From Actinomyces sp. ZJ308 (GTDB taxonomy: Bacteria; Actinomycetota; Actinomycetes; Actinomycetales; Actinomycetaceae), in contig NZ_JAAIJY010000005.1 of the NCBI RefSeq assembly GCF_011752065.1, positions 62,001 to 126,000 of the forward strand: a DNA stretch of 64,000 nucleotides, written 5' to 3'. Below the pieces are notes generated by a model. It worked only from the letters and a program-made list of their open reading frames with translations. It searched no databases and was not told where the DNA came from. The stretch's first letter is position 1. The number at the start of each line of letters is the position of its first letter. This document shows positions 1 through 10,304 of this stretch, one piece after another. The position numbers were made by a program, and so were the translations under genes.

Positions 1-293
1 TGGACACCGTCCAGCTCGACGGCAAGCACTTCAGCCCGAAGGTCAAGGCCGGAGACAAGGTTCTGCGCGGCATGCCGCTGGTGGACGTCGACTGGGCCGC
101 GGTCGGCGCCGCCGGCTACCAGACCGTCACTCCGATCGTCGTCTCCAACGTCCAGAGCTACGAGGGCATCGAGGAGCACGGTTCCGGAACGATCCACCGA
201 GGTGACGCCCTCTTCGACGTCGTGCGCAAGGCCGAAGATCCCGCCGACGACAAGGCCGGCGCCCAGGCCGACACCGCGGAGGTCAAGGCCTGA
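1..293 (+). CDS. PTS sugar permease, C-terminal IIA domain (partial)
   Basis: The gene enters from the left edge, so only its last 96 codons are present (reading frame begins at base 3, stop TGA at 291-293). The residues DTVQLDGK, a VKAGDKV turn and VDVDW are characteristic of the IIA-Glc/Crr-type domain that ends sucrose, trehalose and beta-glucoside EII permeases, where it passes phosphate from HPr to the IIB domain. The histidine that is phosphorylated lies upstream of the window edge. A short acidic tail (EDPADDKAGAQADTAEVKA) follows the domain. A strong stem-loop lies just after the stop, and a LacI-type repressor is encoded convergently, which suggests local control. The sugar cannot be determined from this fragment. 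Confidence 0.8.
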   Translation, partial: DTVQLDGKHFSPKVKAGDKVLRGMPLVDVDWAAVGAAGYQTVTPIVVSNVQSYEGIEEHGSGTIHRGDALFDVVRKAEDPADDKAGAQADTAEVKA

Positions 294-320
294 GTCGCCG
301 GGCGACGTGACAGACAACCA

Positions 321-353
321 GTGAGGCCCCGACGTCAACAGTCGGGGCCTCAC
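321..353. terminator. Bidirectional stem-loop terminator between PTS gene and lacI-type gene
   Basis: A perfect 13-bp inverted repeat (GTGAGGCCCCGAC / GTCGGGGCCTCAC) with a 7-base loop sits between two convergent genes. There is no strong T tract on either side, as is common in high-GC actinobacteria. The position between two stops supports a shared terminator. Confidence 0.75.
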
Positions 354-369
354 TGTCACTCACGGCTCA

Positions 370-1398
370 CTAGGCGGTACGGCCCGCCAACAGCCTGACT
401 GCCATGGGTGAGGGGACCCGAAGCTTCTTCCGTGGCCGGTCGGAGTGATCCGTGTCCGAGGAGGCCGGGGCGGCGGGCTCGATCCGGTTCAGGAGCAGGT
501 CGACCGCGGCTCGGGCCAGCTTGGCAATGGGCTGCTGGACGGTGGTCAGCGACGGCAGGGCGCGACGCATCGCAATCGTGCCGTCGAAACCAACCACCTT
601 GAAGTCCTCCGGGACCCTCAAGCCCTTCTCGGCGGCCCATTCCATCACCTGCGCGGCGGTGAGGTCGTCGGTGGCGAAGACCGCGTCGATGTCGTCGGCG
701 ACGAGGTCGAGCCGATCGCGGATGAGACCGGGGCGCTCGGCGTCAGGCGTGTTGAAGTCGACGGTGAGGACCACGGGCTCGATGCCCGCCTGCTGGAGCA
801 CCTGGCGATACCCCTTCTCCCGCAGGTTGTGGATGCCGGTGCGGGAGGTCAGCAGCGCCGGACGACATGCCCCTCTCTTGAGCAGGTGCTCTGCGGCGAG
901 ACGACCACCGGCCTCGTTGTCACAACGGACGTTGGGGACGGTGGGGGAGAGGTCCCGGTCGACGCTGACCACGGGGAGGTGGATCGAGCTGTAGTCGGCC
1001 AGGCCGTCGTTGTGGGCGCTGGAGATGATGCCGTCGACCCGGTGGGAGACCAGGAGATCGAGGTACTCGCGCTCTCGGTCCGCCTTGCCCATGGAGTTGC
1101 AGACGAATGTCCTGTAGCCGTGGTCGGCCAGGAAGTCTTCGACGTGCTCGGTGAGCTCACCGAAGAAGGGCAGCGCGACTGTGGGGACGATCAGCCCGAT
1201 CGACTGCGTCGACTTGCCGTGCAGCGCCCGGGCGATCTGATTGGGGCGGTAGTTGAGCTGCGCGATCGCCTCGGCTACCCGCTCCCGTGTCTCCTGGGAG
1301 AGATAGCCGCGGTTGTTGAGCACGCGGGAGACTGTAGTCAGCGAGACGCCTGCAGCCTGGGCAACATCAGCCAGTGTGGGTTCGCGGTGTGACTCCAC
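370..1398 (-). CDS. LacI-family transcriptional repressor (ScrR-like)
   Basis: A 342-residue protein beginning at GTG. Residues 8-55 form the LacI helix-turn-helix and hinge helix (TLADVAQAAGVSLTTVSRVL, then NYRPNQIARAL). The remainder is a periplasmic-binding-protein-like effector domain starting at SIGLIVPTV and containing VDGIISSA, VVSVDRDL and DAVFATDDLTA. The segment ARALHGKSTQSIGLIVP resembles ScrR, the sucrose-operon repressor, which fits the convergent PTS permease gene. That regulatory link is inference from position. The protein would bind a palindromic operator as a dimer and release it on binding a sugar or sugar phosphate. A GAGGA Shine-Dalgarno-like element precedes the start. 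The repressor family is certain, but the effector is not. Confidence 0.9.
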   Translation of the reverse strand: MESHREPTLADVAQAAGVSLTTVSRVLNNRGYLSQETRERVAEAIAQLNYRPNQIARALHGKSTQSIGLIVPTVALPFFGELTEHVEDFLADHGYRTFVCNSMGKADREREYLDLLVSHRVDGIISSAHNDGLADYSSIHLPVVSVDRDLSPTVPNVRCDNEAGGRLAAEHLLKRGACRPALLTSRTGIHNLREKGYRQVLQQAGIEPVVLTVDFNTPDAERPGLIRDRLDLVADDIDAVFATDDLTAAQVMEWAAEKGLRVPEDFKVVGFDGTIAMRRALPSLTTVQQPIAKLARAAVDLLLNRIEPAAPASSDTDHSDRPRKKLRVPSPMAVRLLAGRTA

Positions 1399-1507
1399 TA
1401 GTGGGTCCTCGAGCTCCTGAGTCGTTCACGGACAGTGCGATCTGCTCTCAAGCATATGCCTCGAAGGCCGCATTACCCAACTGACCTGCGTAAACGCGGG
1501 CCAAGCG

Positions 1508-2131
1508 TTACGCGATCGGCAGGATCTCGGAGTAGAGGGAGATCATGGCTCGGGCCATCTGGGCGTGGCCGGCGTCATCCGGGTGGATCTGGTCGATGGC
1601 CAGCCGGTCCTCGTCTCCGTTGATCGCCGTGGTCAGGGCGTCGGTCGAGGTCAGTGCCAGGGAGGTCGCCTTCTCATGGACGAGCCGGTGAATGGCCTGG
1701 AAACGCGGACCGGTCTCCAGGGAGGGGAAGTAAGGGGCGATGATGACCGCCGCGCCCCGCAAGCGGGTGGAGATGAAGCTGAGGTCATGGTCGATCGCCT
1801 GCTCGACCAGCTCGCGCTGAGAGGGGAGGAAGGCTGCGTCGTTCAGCCCCAGGCTGATCGTGACGACGTCGGGCTCACAGCGCAGAACCGCCTCCAGCCA
1901 GGTCGTGTCGCGGCACGACGGCGAGCGCTGGCCACCGGGCAGATGGCCTCCACGACGCGCGAAGAACCCGAGACCGTCCGCCGCCAGGTTCACCTCCCGC
2001 CACCGCTGGTGCTCGCACACCAGGGAGGTCCAACGGTTGCGGGGATGGCTCAGTGCCCGCCAGCCGGTGGTGACGGAGTCACCGAGGAAGACGGCGGTGG
2101 GGAAGTGGTCGGAGTTCGGGATCGTGGACAC
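1508..2131 (-). CDS. SGNH/GDSL-family hydrolase
   Basis: A 207-residue protein with the SGNH hydrolase blocks in order. They are FLGDSVTTGW (block I, nucleophile Ser near residue 19), a Gly in NLAADGLG (block II), SLGLNDAAF (block III Asn) and DQIHPDDAGH (block V Asp and His, near residue 185). These enzymes hydrolyse esters of lipids, acetylated carbohydrates or thioesters. No signal peptide is visible, so the protein is probably cytoplasmic. The GTG start at 2131 is the one that places block I at the usual distance from the N terminus. The gene lies behind the ABC transporter genes on the same strand with a 44-base gap. Its substrate is unknown. A weak, bulged inverted repeat (1488-1513) overlaps the stop codon. 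Confidence 0.8.
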   Translation of the reverse strand: MSTIPNSDHFPTAVFLGDSVTTGWRALSHPRNRWTSLVCEHQRWREVNLAADGLGFFARRGGHLPGGQRSPSCRDTTWLEAVLRCEPDVVTISLGLNDAAFLPSQRELVEQAIDHDLSFISTRLRGAAVIIAPYFPSLETGPRFQAIHRLVHEKATSLALTSTDALTTAINGDEDRLAIDQIHPDDAGHAQMARAMISLYSEILPIA

Positions 2132-2175
2132 GGCTCACGACTGTAGTTCTCCGGGCTGGGAGGAGCCAGCGCGGC

Positions 2176-2907
2176 TCAGTCGGCATCAGCTTCGCCGTCG
2201 CCATCGCCCTGCTCCGCCAGGACGCCGTCGTGCATGACCAGGACCCGGTCGCACACGGGAAGCAACCGCTCGTCGTGCGTGACCATGACGGTGGCCTTGC
2301 CCAGCTCGTGGGTCTGATCGGCGAGCAGGCGGGCGACGTCCTGAGCCCGTCGGGTATCCAGGGCGGCGGTCGGCTCGTCGGCCAGGATGATGTCGGGGTC
2401 GTGGTAGAGCGCCACCGCGATGGCGGCGCGCTGGCGCTCACCCCCGGAGAGCTCGGAGGGGTAGGCGTGTGCTCGCTTCGAGATGCCGAGAGAGTCCAGG
2501 AGGTGATCCCGCCTGCTCGTGCCGGACTTCGTGCGCGTGACCCGGTCGTAGAGGCCGAACTGGTCGTTGAGCCTCAGGAAGGGAACCAGACCGGAGGCCT
2601 GGAGAACGAAACCGATGCGCCGCAGTCGGATTTGGGCCCGGCGCTTCTCCGGCAAGGCGGAGAACGGCTCACCCGAGATGGTGACGGTGCCGCTGGAGGG
2701 GGAGCGCAAGCCGCCCATGATGGTCAGCAGCGTCGACTTTCCCGATCCGGACGGTCCCAGGATCCCGACCAGTTCGCCGGTGCGGAGCTGAAGATCGGTG
2801 CTGCGCAGCGCGTGAACGGTCTCATCGCCCTGACGGTAGTCCCGGGTCACCGACTCCAGGGACATGACTGCGGTTGCCGTGTCGGTCGCTGATTTCGACG
2901 TCGTCAT
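2176..2907 (-). CDS. ABC transporter ATP-binding protein (HrtA/MacB-like)
   Basis: A 243-residue ATPase with Walker A GPSGSGKST, Q-loop GFVLQASGLVPFL, signature LSGGERQR, Walker B IILADEPTAALD and the switch histidine in VMVTHDERLL. This is the layout of the LolD/MacB/HrtA group of ATPases that work with FtsX-type permeases. The start ATG at 2907 overlaps the permease stop by four bases (ATGA), so the two proteins are translationally coupled. A longer reading frame upstream has no family similarity and was not used. The closest-looking permease partner suggests heme or hydrophobic-compound export, but the ATPase alone does not tell the substrate. The C terminus is rich in Asp and Glu. Confidence 0.9.
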   Translation of the reverse strand: MTTSKSATDTATAVMSLESVTRDYRQGDETVHALRSTDLQLRTGELVGILGPSGSGKSTLLTIMGGLRSPSSGTVTISGEPFSALPEKRRAQIRLRRIGFVLQASGLVPFLRLNDQFGLYDRVTRTKSGTSRRDHLLDSLGISKRAHAYPSELSGGERQRAAIAVALYHDPDIILADEPTAALDTRRAQDVARLLADQTHELGKATVMVTHDERLLPVCDRVLVMHDGVLAEQGDGDGEADAD

Positions 2908-4016
2908 GAGATGGCCTCCACAGGGTCGATGCGGGAGACGACCCGCACGGAGATAAGGCCGCCGACAACCGAGACGAGAACGAAGACGGTGGCGACGAAC
3001 AGATCGAGAAGACCGGAGAGCCTGAAGGGGACGGCACTGGGCAGAACCAGGGAGGTCGCCACCGTCAGCAGCAGGCCGGCTCCGATACCGGCGACCGACA
3101 GCACGAGCGTCTGGGCGCAACCGGACCGGATGAGGTAGCTGGTGGGGACGCCACGCGCCTTGAGGATTCCCAGAACCGGTCTCTTCTGCAGGGTCAGCAC
3201 GTAGATGAAGATGCCCAGCACCGTGGACGCGATGATGATGAGCGAGCCGATCATGAGGCTGAAGGTGAGAACCTGCGCCGAGTATCCGGGCAGCGTCTGA
3301 ATGAGCTCCTCACTGGTCAGGATCGTCAGGCCCGCGTCCTGGGCGGACTTCACGGCCCTGCTGTCTTCGGTCAGGTCGGCCTTGAACACGACGGCCGAGA
3401 CCGCGGGGGACAGGCTGGTGGGGCCGTACTGCCTTAGGGCGTCACCGTCCAGGGTCACTACGGGGGCCGACTGGAAGGTCGTGTCGTGGGTGAAGCCGAC
3501 GACGGTCCAGTCGTGATCGGATCCCAGGAGCCGGAGCGTGTCGCCGGTCCTGAGCCCCTTGGCCTGGAGGGAGTCGTCCACGAGGATCTCCGTGCTGGGA
3601 TCGGAGATCGCTCGTCCGCTGGACACGGTCGGGCTGAGCTCTCCGTCCAGGTCGATGCCGAAGGCGAAGACGTCGTCTCGCAGCGCCTCGCCGTCCTCGT
3701 CCTTGACGTCGCGGGCCTGGGCGACAGCGGCGGTGCTCATGAGTGTCGACGCCGTGGTCCCGTTGTCCTGGGCCAGGGACTCGGTGGTGCTCAGCTGCTC
3801 GTCACTCAGGCGCGAGGCGGAGAGGTTCTCGTTGGAGGCGTCGGTGATGGCCACGCTCGCGGTGTCCCAGCCGTCGATGCCGGCTCGGTAGAGGTGGGCC
3901 AGTCCGACGGCGAGCGAGGCCAGGAAGAAAGTGAGATAGGCCACCAGGGTGATGACGGAGATGATGAGTCCGAAGCGCACGGGTTCGTGCCGGATCTCGC
4001 GCAGCGCGAGGAACAT
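2904..4016 (-). CDS. ABC transporter permease, FtsX-type (HrtB/DevC-like)
   Basis: A 370-residue protein with one N-terminal membrane segment (about residues 15-37), a large extracellular domain of about 200 residues, and three C-terminal membrane segments separated by the cytoplasmic loop LGILKARGVPTSYLI. That is the MacB/FtsX/HrtB topology. The N terminus MFLALREIRHEPVRFGLI resembles the HrtB heme-efflux permease of Gram-positive bacteria. The ATG at 4016 was chosen because an AGGGAG element lies just upstream; an upstream in-frame start at 4043 is possible. The gene is first in an operon with its ATPase and faces a UvrA-like gene across a palindrome-bearing intergenic region. Heme or drug efflux is inference. 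Confidence 0.8.
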   Translation of the reverse strand: MFLALREIRHEPVRFGLIISVITLVAYLTFFLASLAVGLAHLYRAGIDGWDTASVAITDASNENLSASRLSDEQLSTTESLAQDNGTTASTLMSTAAVAQARDVKDEDGEALRDDVFAFGIDLDGELSPTVSSGRAISDPSTEILVDDSLQAKGLRTGDTLRLLGSDHDWTVVGFTHDTTFQSAPVVTLDGDALRQYGPTSLSPAVSAVVFKADLTEDSRAVKSAQDAGLTILTSEELIQTLPGYSAQVLTFSLMIGSLIIIASTVLGIFIYVLTLQKRPVLGILKARGVPTSYLIRSGCAQTLVLSVAGIGAGLLLTVATSLVLPSAVPFRLSGLLDLFVATVFVLVSVVGGLISVRVVSRIDPVEAIS

Positions 4017-4072
4017 GGGGCTCCCTGAGGAAATTACTGGCAACGGGCCTGATGGCGCGCTCCGCGAAGGCT

Positions 4073-4087
4073 ACATGGCCTCCATGT
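4073..4087. promoter_or_regulatory. Dyad ACATGG-N3-CCATGT upstream of the HrtB-like permease
   Basis: A perfect 6-bp inverted repeat with a 3-base centre lies 57 bases in front of the permease start. It could be an operator, but six base pairs is short for a high-GC genome, so this is a weak call. Confidence 0.3.
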
Positions 4088-4202
4088 CTCGTGCGACGCG
4101 AGAGTGCTTGGTGCTGAGCGGAGGTGAGGGTCGCGGTCGTCAGGGTGGCCGTCAGGCTGGCGTGGCGCGTGCCGAGGGAACGGAGCCCTCGCCGAGAATG
4201 AC

Positions 4203-4216
4203 ATAATGTACATTAT
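4203..4216. promoter_or_regulatory. 14-bp perfect palindrome ATAATGTACATTAT (operator or promoter element)
   Basis: This fully symmetric AT-rich sequence stands out in a GC-rich intergenic region between a HrtAB-like exporter and a UvrA-like gene. It begins 12 bases before the first ATG of the UvrA-like gene, and CATAAT at 4202-4207 could serve as its -10 box. A dimeric repressor of TetR, MarR or PadR type bound here would block that promoter. No such regulator gene is adjacent. Confidence 0.55.
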
Positions 4217-4227
4217 CGGCGGTAGAT

Positions 4228-6662
<2,435 letters not shown>

Positions 6663-6666
<4 letters not shown>

Positions 6667-6878
6667 TTCTCGCATACACCGAAGACACCTACCGTATCCG
6701 CCCGGCGACCATGGCGGGCTCCCGCACCATGATCGCCCTCATCGAGGCCGGCAACACGGCCTCCGTGCGGCTGCATGAGCGCTATGGTTTCAGCACCGTC
6801 GGCACCATCCCGCAGGCCGGCGAGAAGCTGGGACGGATCCTTGACCTGACCCTCATGAGCCGCTCCCTGAAAGGTCCC
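6663..6878 (+). pseudogene. Internally deleted GNAT (phosphinothricin acetyltransferase-like) gene remnant
   Basis: The frame begins with YRIRPATMAG, typical of the first strand of GNAT acetyltransferases. It then jumps straight into SRTMIALIEAGNTASVRLHE and RYGFSTVG, typical of their last third. The roughly 100 residues between, including the acetyl-CoA pyrophosphate-binding loop, are absent, so no acetyltransferase activity is expected. The remnant stays in frame with the downstream kinase. Confidence 0.6.
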
Positions 6879-7619
6879 ATGATGAGTGACAACCAGAATC
6901 CTGCTGACGACAGCCGCTTTCGGCTCGTGCGTGCGGCTGAGTCCGTCGAGCTGCAGCCCGAGGAACCCGCCGTGGCCCAGTGGCGGGCCAGCGCAACCGC
7001 GGACCTCGTCGCGCACCTGCTGGATCTCGTCGGATCACCCAAGGACAGGCCTGCGATCATCGCCGTCGACGGACGAGGCGGATCCGGTAAGACCACGCTC
7101 ACCAAGGCACTGACCGCAGCCGTGCCGGGCTCCCAGACCTTCCACCTGGACGACCTCATCTGGAACGAGCCCCTCTACCAGTGGGACCAGCGACTCGTTG
7201 ACGCTCTGACCCAGTTGCGTGAGACCGGCTCGCTCGACCTGGTCCCAGCCAAGTGGCGGGAGCACGGACGTAAGGGCTCCATCCGGATCCCTGCCGGCTC
7301 TCCCCTGGTCGTCGTCGAGGGAACCGGGGCCGGCCTCAGCGCCGTCAGCGGTCTCATTGACGCCCACGCGTGGGTCCAGACCGGCGATGACGTCGCCGAA
7401 CGTCGGGGCATCAGCCGCGATATCGCAGAGGGAGTCAACGGCAACGCCAAGGAGTCAGTGCGCTTCTGGCACTGGTGGATGGCCGGCGAGCGCCCCTTCT
7501 TCGCCAAGGACCGCCCCTGGGAGCGCGCGGATGTCATCGTCTCCGGTGACGCCCCAGCCGGAGTGGAACCCGGAGAGGTCGCCTGGATTCCGGGGCCGCT
7601 TCTGTCCGCTGAGGCGTGA
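6663..7619 (+). CDS. Uridine kinase-like P-loop kinase with N-terminal acetyltransferase remnant
   Basis: An uninterrupted 318-codon frame starts in ATGA overlap with the UvrA-like gene. Residues 74-318 form a nucleoside-kinase-like P-loop protein. It has Walker A VDGRGGSGKTTL, a lid/substrate segment HLDDLIWNEPLYQWDQR, ERRGISRDI and a conserved aromatic stretch SVRFWHWWMAGERPFF. It probably phosphorylates a small hydroxylated substrate such as a nucleoside. Residues 1-70 instead resemble two ends of a GNAT acetyltransferase. The kinase may really begin at ATG 6882 (or 6879), where AAAGG lies a few bases upstream, giving a 245-residue protein of normal family length. The stop at 7619 is certain and the start is not. 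Confidence 0.75.
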
Positions 7620-7645
7620 CGTCACAGAGCTCAGGCCGAAGACTC

Positions 7646-8767
7646 TCAGTCCCCCAGGGCCGTCCCCACGGCGCGCGCGGCCTGGATCCACTCGTGATCG
7701 GCCGGAACGAACTTGGTACGTCCGGCCACCTCCTTGAGAGGCACCAGCTCAGTGCCGTGACCGCGGTCGGCCACCATGACGCCGTACCGGCCCTCGGCGA
7801 TCGCATCGGCGCCGGCCACCCCCAGGCGCGTGCCCAGCAGGCGGTCCGCCCCGCAGGGTGAGCCGCCGCGCTGGACGTACCCCAGGATGGAGACGCGGGC
7901 CTCCAGGCCGGTGAGGTTCTCCAGCTGCTCGGCCAGGGTGAAGGTGTTGGCGCGGTGGGAGGCCTCCAGGCGCTTGACGCCCCGCTTGGCCATCGCCTTG
8001 CGCTCGGGGCTGGAGGCGTCCTTGACCAGGGCGCGGGCGTGCTCCAGCTCGGCGTGGTCCGTCACCGACAGTGCCCCCTCGGCCACGGCCACCACCGAGA
8101 AGGAGGAGCCGTGGGAGCGGCGTCTCTCGATCTTGTCCGCGATCGCGTCCACCGAGTACGGGATCTCGGGCAGCAGGATGACGTCCGCCCCGCCGGCGAT
8201 ACCGGCGCCCAGGGCCAGCCACCCCGCCCGGTGCCCCATGATCTCGGTGAGGATGATGCGGTGGTGGGAGTGCGCCGTCGAGTGCAGCCGGTCCACGGCC
8301 TCCGTGGCGATCTCCAGGGCCGTGGCGAAGCCGAAGGAGGAGTCGGTGTGGACGATGTCGTTGTCAATGGTCTTGGGCAGGTGGATGACATTGAGGCCGG
8401 CGTCCATGAGGCGCTTGGCGTTCTTCGCGGTCCCACCGCCTCCGAGGCACACGAGCGCGTCGATCCCGTCCTTCTCGCAGTTCTCCACGATGGTCGCCAC
8501 CATGTCGCGGGGCTCGCCGTCCACCATCATGCGATGCACCTTGTCCCGGCTGGTTCCCAGCATGGTTCCACCGGTGGTGAGGATGCCGGACAGGGCGGCG
8601 GCATCGAGCTCGGTGAAGCGGTTCTCGGCCAGACCCCGCATACCGTCGCGAAAGCCGATGAGCTCCCAGCCGTGCTGCTGGATCGCCGCCTTCCCGAAGC
8701 CTCGGATCGCCGCGTTGAGTCCCGGGGCGTCGCCGCCCGCTGTGAGAATGCCGATGCGCTGAGCCAT
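7646..8767 (-). CDS. pfkA: 6-phosphofructokinase
   Basis: A 373-residue protein of the phosphofructokinase A superfamily. It makes fructose 1,6-bisphosphate in glycolysis. Visible motifs are GILTAGGDAPGLNAAIRG (nucleotide binding), LGGGGTAKNA (the loop corresponding to GGDGT), PKTIDNDI (catalytic Asp region), EIMGHRAGWLA (substrate binding) and LGYVQRGGSP. The glycine at the position that is Asp in pyrophosphate-dependent enzymes favours ATP as donor. The first residue of that loop is also unusual (GGGGT), as in one bacterial subclade. ATG 8767 is used because the protein then begins MAQRIGILTAGG; upstream in-frame codons do not look coding. The gene faces away from rbpA. Confidence 0.9.
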   Translation of the reverse strand: MAQRIGILTAGGDAPGLNAAIRGFGKAAIQQHGWELIGFRDGMRGLAENRFTELDAAALSGILTTGGTMLGTSRDKVHRMMVDGEPRDMVATIVENCEKDGIDALVCLGGGGTAKNAKRLMDAGLNVIHLPKTIDNDIVHTDSSFGFATALEIATEAVDRLHSTAHSHHRIILTEIMGHRAGWLALGAGIAGGADVILLPEIPYSVDAIADKIERRRSHGSSFSVVAVAEGALSVTDHAELEHARALVKDASSPERKAMAKRGVKRLEASHRANTFTLAEQLENLTGLEARVSILGYVQRGGSPCGADRLLGTRLGVAGADAIAEGRYGVMVADRGHGTELVPLKEVAGRTKFVPADHEWIQAARAVGTALGD

Positions 8768-8910
8768 GAGGCAAAGTATGCCGCGCTCTGTGGCGACGTA
8801 CACGCCGTACACGTCGGTTCCCACTGCTGCGTCGTGGCCGGTCCCGCCCGGCGACGTCCTACACTCCGCCAACCGGTATGATCCGTTATCCGGACCGCGT
8901 CGGGGTCGGT

Positions 8911-8938
8911 GGGAACAAATCGTCCTCCCCCGGTGTTG
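8911..8938 (+). promoter_or_regulatory. SigR/SigH-type promoter of rbpA (GGGAAC-N18-GTTG)
   Basis: GGGAAC at 8911-8916 and GTTG at 8935-8938 are separated by exactly 18 bases. This matches the consensus described for the thiol-oxidative-stress sigma factors SigR of Streptomyces and SigH of mycobacteria. rbpA is a known SigR target in Streptomyces coelicolor. Transcription from here would give a leader of about 85 bases ahead of the rbpA start. Confidence 0.7.
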
Positions 8939-9030
8939 ACGCACCGGTGTCCCGGAGGGAGATCGTACGCGAGCCGCATGCGCTGCCGGAGGGGACACCG
9001 AGACAGACGAGCCACGAGGAGGCCACAAGC

Positions 9031-9390
9031 ATGGCAGACCGCGCACTGCGAGGCATGACTATCGGCGCGAAGTCGATGGAGTCGGAGGATGGCGTTGAGT
9101 TCGCTGAGCGGATGATCGTCAGCTACGAGTGCCCGATGGCGCACCTCACCAAGATCCCGATGTCCACCGAGGCCGAGGTGCCTCCTACCTGGGAGTGTCC
9201 CGAGTGCGGCCAGCCCGCCGCTCGGCGCGGAGAGGACGAGCCCGAGCCCGACGAGCCCAAGAAGACCCCGCGTACCCACTGGGACATGCTCCTGGAGCGT
9301 CGTAAGGTCGAGGAGCTCGAGGTTCTTCTCAATGAGCGCCTTGAGGCGCTGCGCAGTGGCGAGGTCTACCGCGAGAGAGTCAGCGGCTGA
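9031..9390 (+). CDS. rbpA: RNA polymerase-binding protein RbpA
   Basis: A 119-residue actinobacterial protein that binds RNA polymerase and group 1/2 sigma factors and stabilises open promoter complexes. The N terminus MADRALRGMTIGAKSMESED is diagnostic. The central part carries zinc-ligand-type cysteines in YECPMAH and WECPECGQ, and the C-terminal sigma-interaction helix is HWDMLLERRKVEELEVLL. The start at 9031 is set by a GAGGAGG Shine-Dalgarno sequence nine bases upstream; a longer in-frame upstream extension is leader RNA, not protein. Expression is probably induced by thiol stress through the promoter described at 8911-8938. The gene is convergent with the mannosyltransferase gene, only 12 bases away. 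Confidence 0.95.
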   Translation: MADRALRGMTIGAKSMESEDGVEFAERMIVSYECPMAHLTKIPMSTEAEVPPTWECPECGQPAARRGEDEPEPDEPKKTPRTHWDMLLERRKVEELEVLLNERLEALRSGEVYRERVSG

Positions 9391-9402
9391 GTTCTCCCCG
9401 TC

Positions 9403-10242
9403 TCAGGAGCGCTTCTGGCACGATGAGCTCGACGGGCGCTGCTGGCGGTAGCCGGCGGCTGCCCGACGGCGCTGGTCCCGGGCCGCACGCAGTCGGCTTC
9501 CGGCGATCTTCGCGGCGTCGATCAGCTGGCTGGATCGCTTGGCGACACCCCAGCGAGTCACCAGGGACAGCTCCTCGGTGAAGATTCCCCCGGAGAGCTT
9601 GGACTGTCCGGCCTCCCGCTCCAGGAAGGTGATGGGCATCTCCACGATGCGGCCACCGATCTCGTCAACGAGCTTGGTCATGTTGACCTGGAAGCCGTAC
9701 CCGAGGGCCTCGACCTTGCTCAGGTCCATGCGACGCAGGACGGAGGCGCGGAAGACCCGGAAGCCGGCGGTGGCATCCTTGACACGCAGCCCCAGCATGG
9801 CGTTGATGTAGAGGTTCCCGGCCTTGGACAGGGCCACGCGCTTGGCGTCCCATCCCTCCGTGGCACCGCCGGAGACCCACCGCGAGCCGATGACGAGGTC
9901 GGGCTCGTCGGCCATCTCAGCGCGCTGGATGAGCAGCGCCAGGTCCTCGGCCCGGTGGGAGCCGTCGGCGTCCATCTCCACGATGAGCTCGTATCCGGCT
10001 GCCAGCGCCCAGGAGAATCCGGCGAGGTAGGCCGGTCCCAGCCCGTTCTTCTCCGAGCGGTGCAGGACGTGGATGTGGGAGTCCTCGTTCGCCCGGGTGT
10101 CGGCGTAGTCTCCGGTGCCGTCAGGGGAACCGTCGTCGACGACGAGAATGTCCGCCTCGGGAGCGTGCTCGCGGACCCGGTCCAGTGCCGTGGGCAGGGA
10201 CTCGATCTCGTTGTAGGTCGGGATGACGACGAGTGCCTTCAC
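9403..10242 (-). CDS. ppm1: Polyprenol monophosphomannose synthase (GT2 family)
   Basis: A 279-residue family 2 glycosyltransferase that moves mannose from GDP-mannose to polyprenol phosphate, supplying extracytoplasmic mannosylation. Motifs are VIPTYNEIESL at the N terminus, VVDDGSPDGT, the metal-binding VEMDADGSH and the GFRVFRASVLRRM region. There are no C-terminal membrane segments, so the DPM1-like soluble form is present. GTG 10242 is the preferred start because GGAGAGA lies just upstream; a TTG at 10254 also gives an open frame. The gene follows lnt with a 62-base gap on the same strand. In mycobacteria these two activities are fused in one protein, Ppm1; here they are separate. The tail is Arg/Ser-rich. 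Confidence 0.9.
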   Translation of the reverse strand: MKALVVIPTYNEIESLPTALDRVREHAPEADILVVDDGSPDGTGDYADTRANEDSHIHVLHRSEKNGLGPAYLAGFSWALAAGYELIVEMDADGSHRAEDLALLIQRAEMADEPDLVIGSRWVSGGATEGWDAKRVALSKAGNLYINAMLGLRVKDATAGFRVFRASVLRRMDLSKVEALGYGFQVNMTKLVDEIGGRIVEMPITFLEREAGQSKLSGGIFTEELSLVTRWGVAKRSSQLIDAAKIAGSRLRAARDQRRRAAAGYRQQRPSSSSCQKRS

Positions 10243-10304
10243 TTCTCTCTCCAAGGTTGGGTTCGCGTGGTGCCGAGGCTACCTGAGACAGAGGGTATCC
10301 GAGA

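Noticed and set aside
1488-1513. GCGTAA...TTACGC inverted repeat at the end of the GDSL gene as a LacI operator or terminator
   Set aside because: The arms pair only with a bulge, there is no T tract, and it overlaps the GDSL stop codon, so neither role is supported.
8768-9046. N-terminal extension of phosphofructokinase to 9046
   Set aside because: The added 93 residues are not similar to the family and would overlap the rbpA promoter; MAQRIGILTAGG is the standard start.
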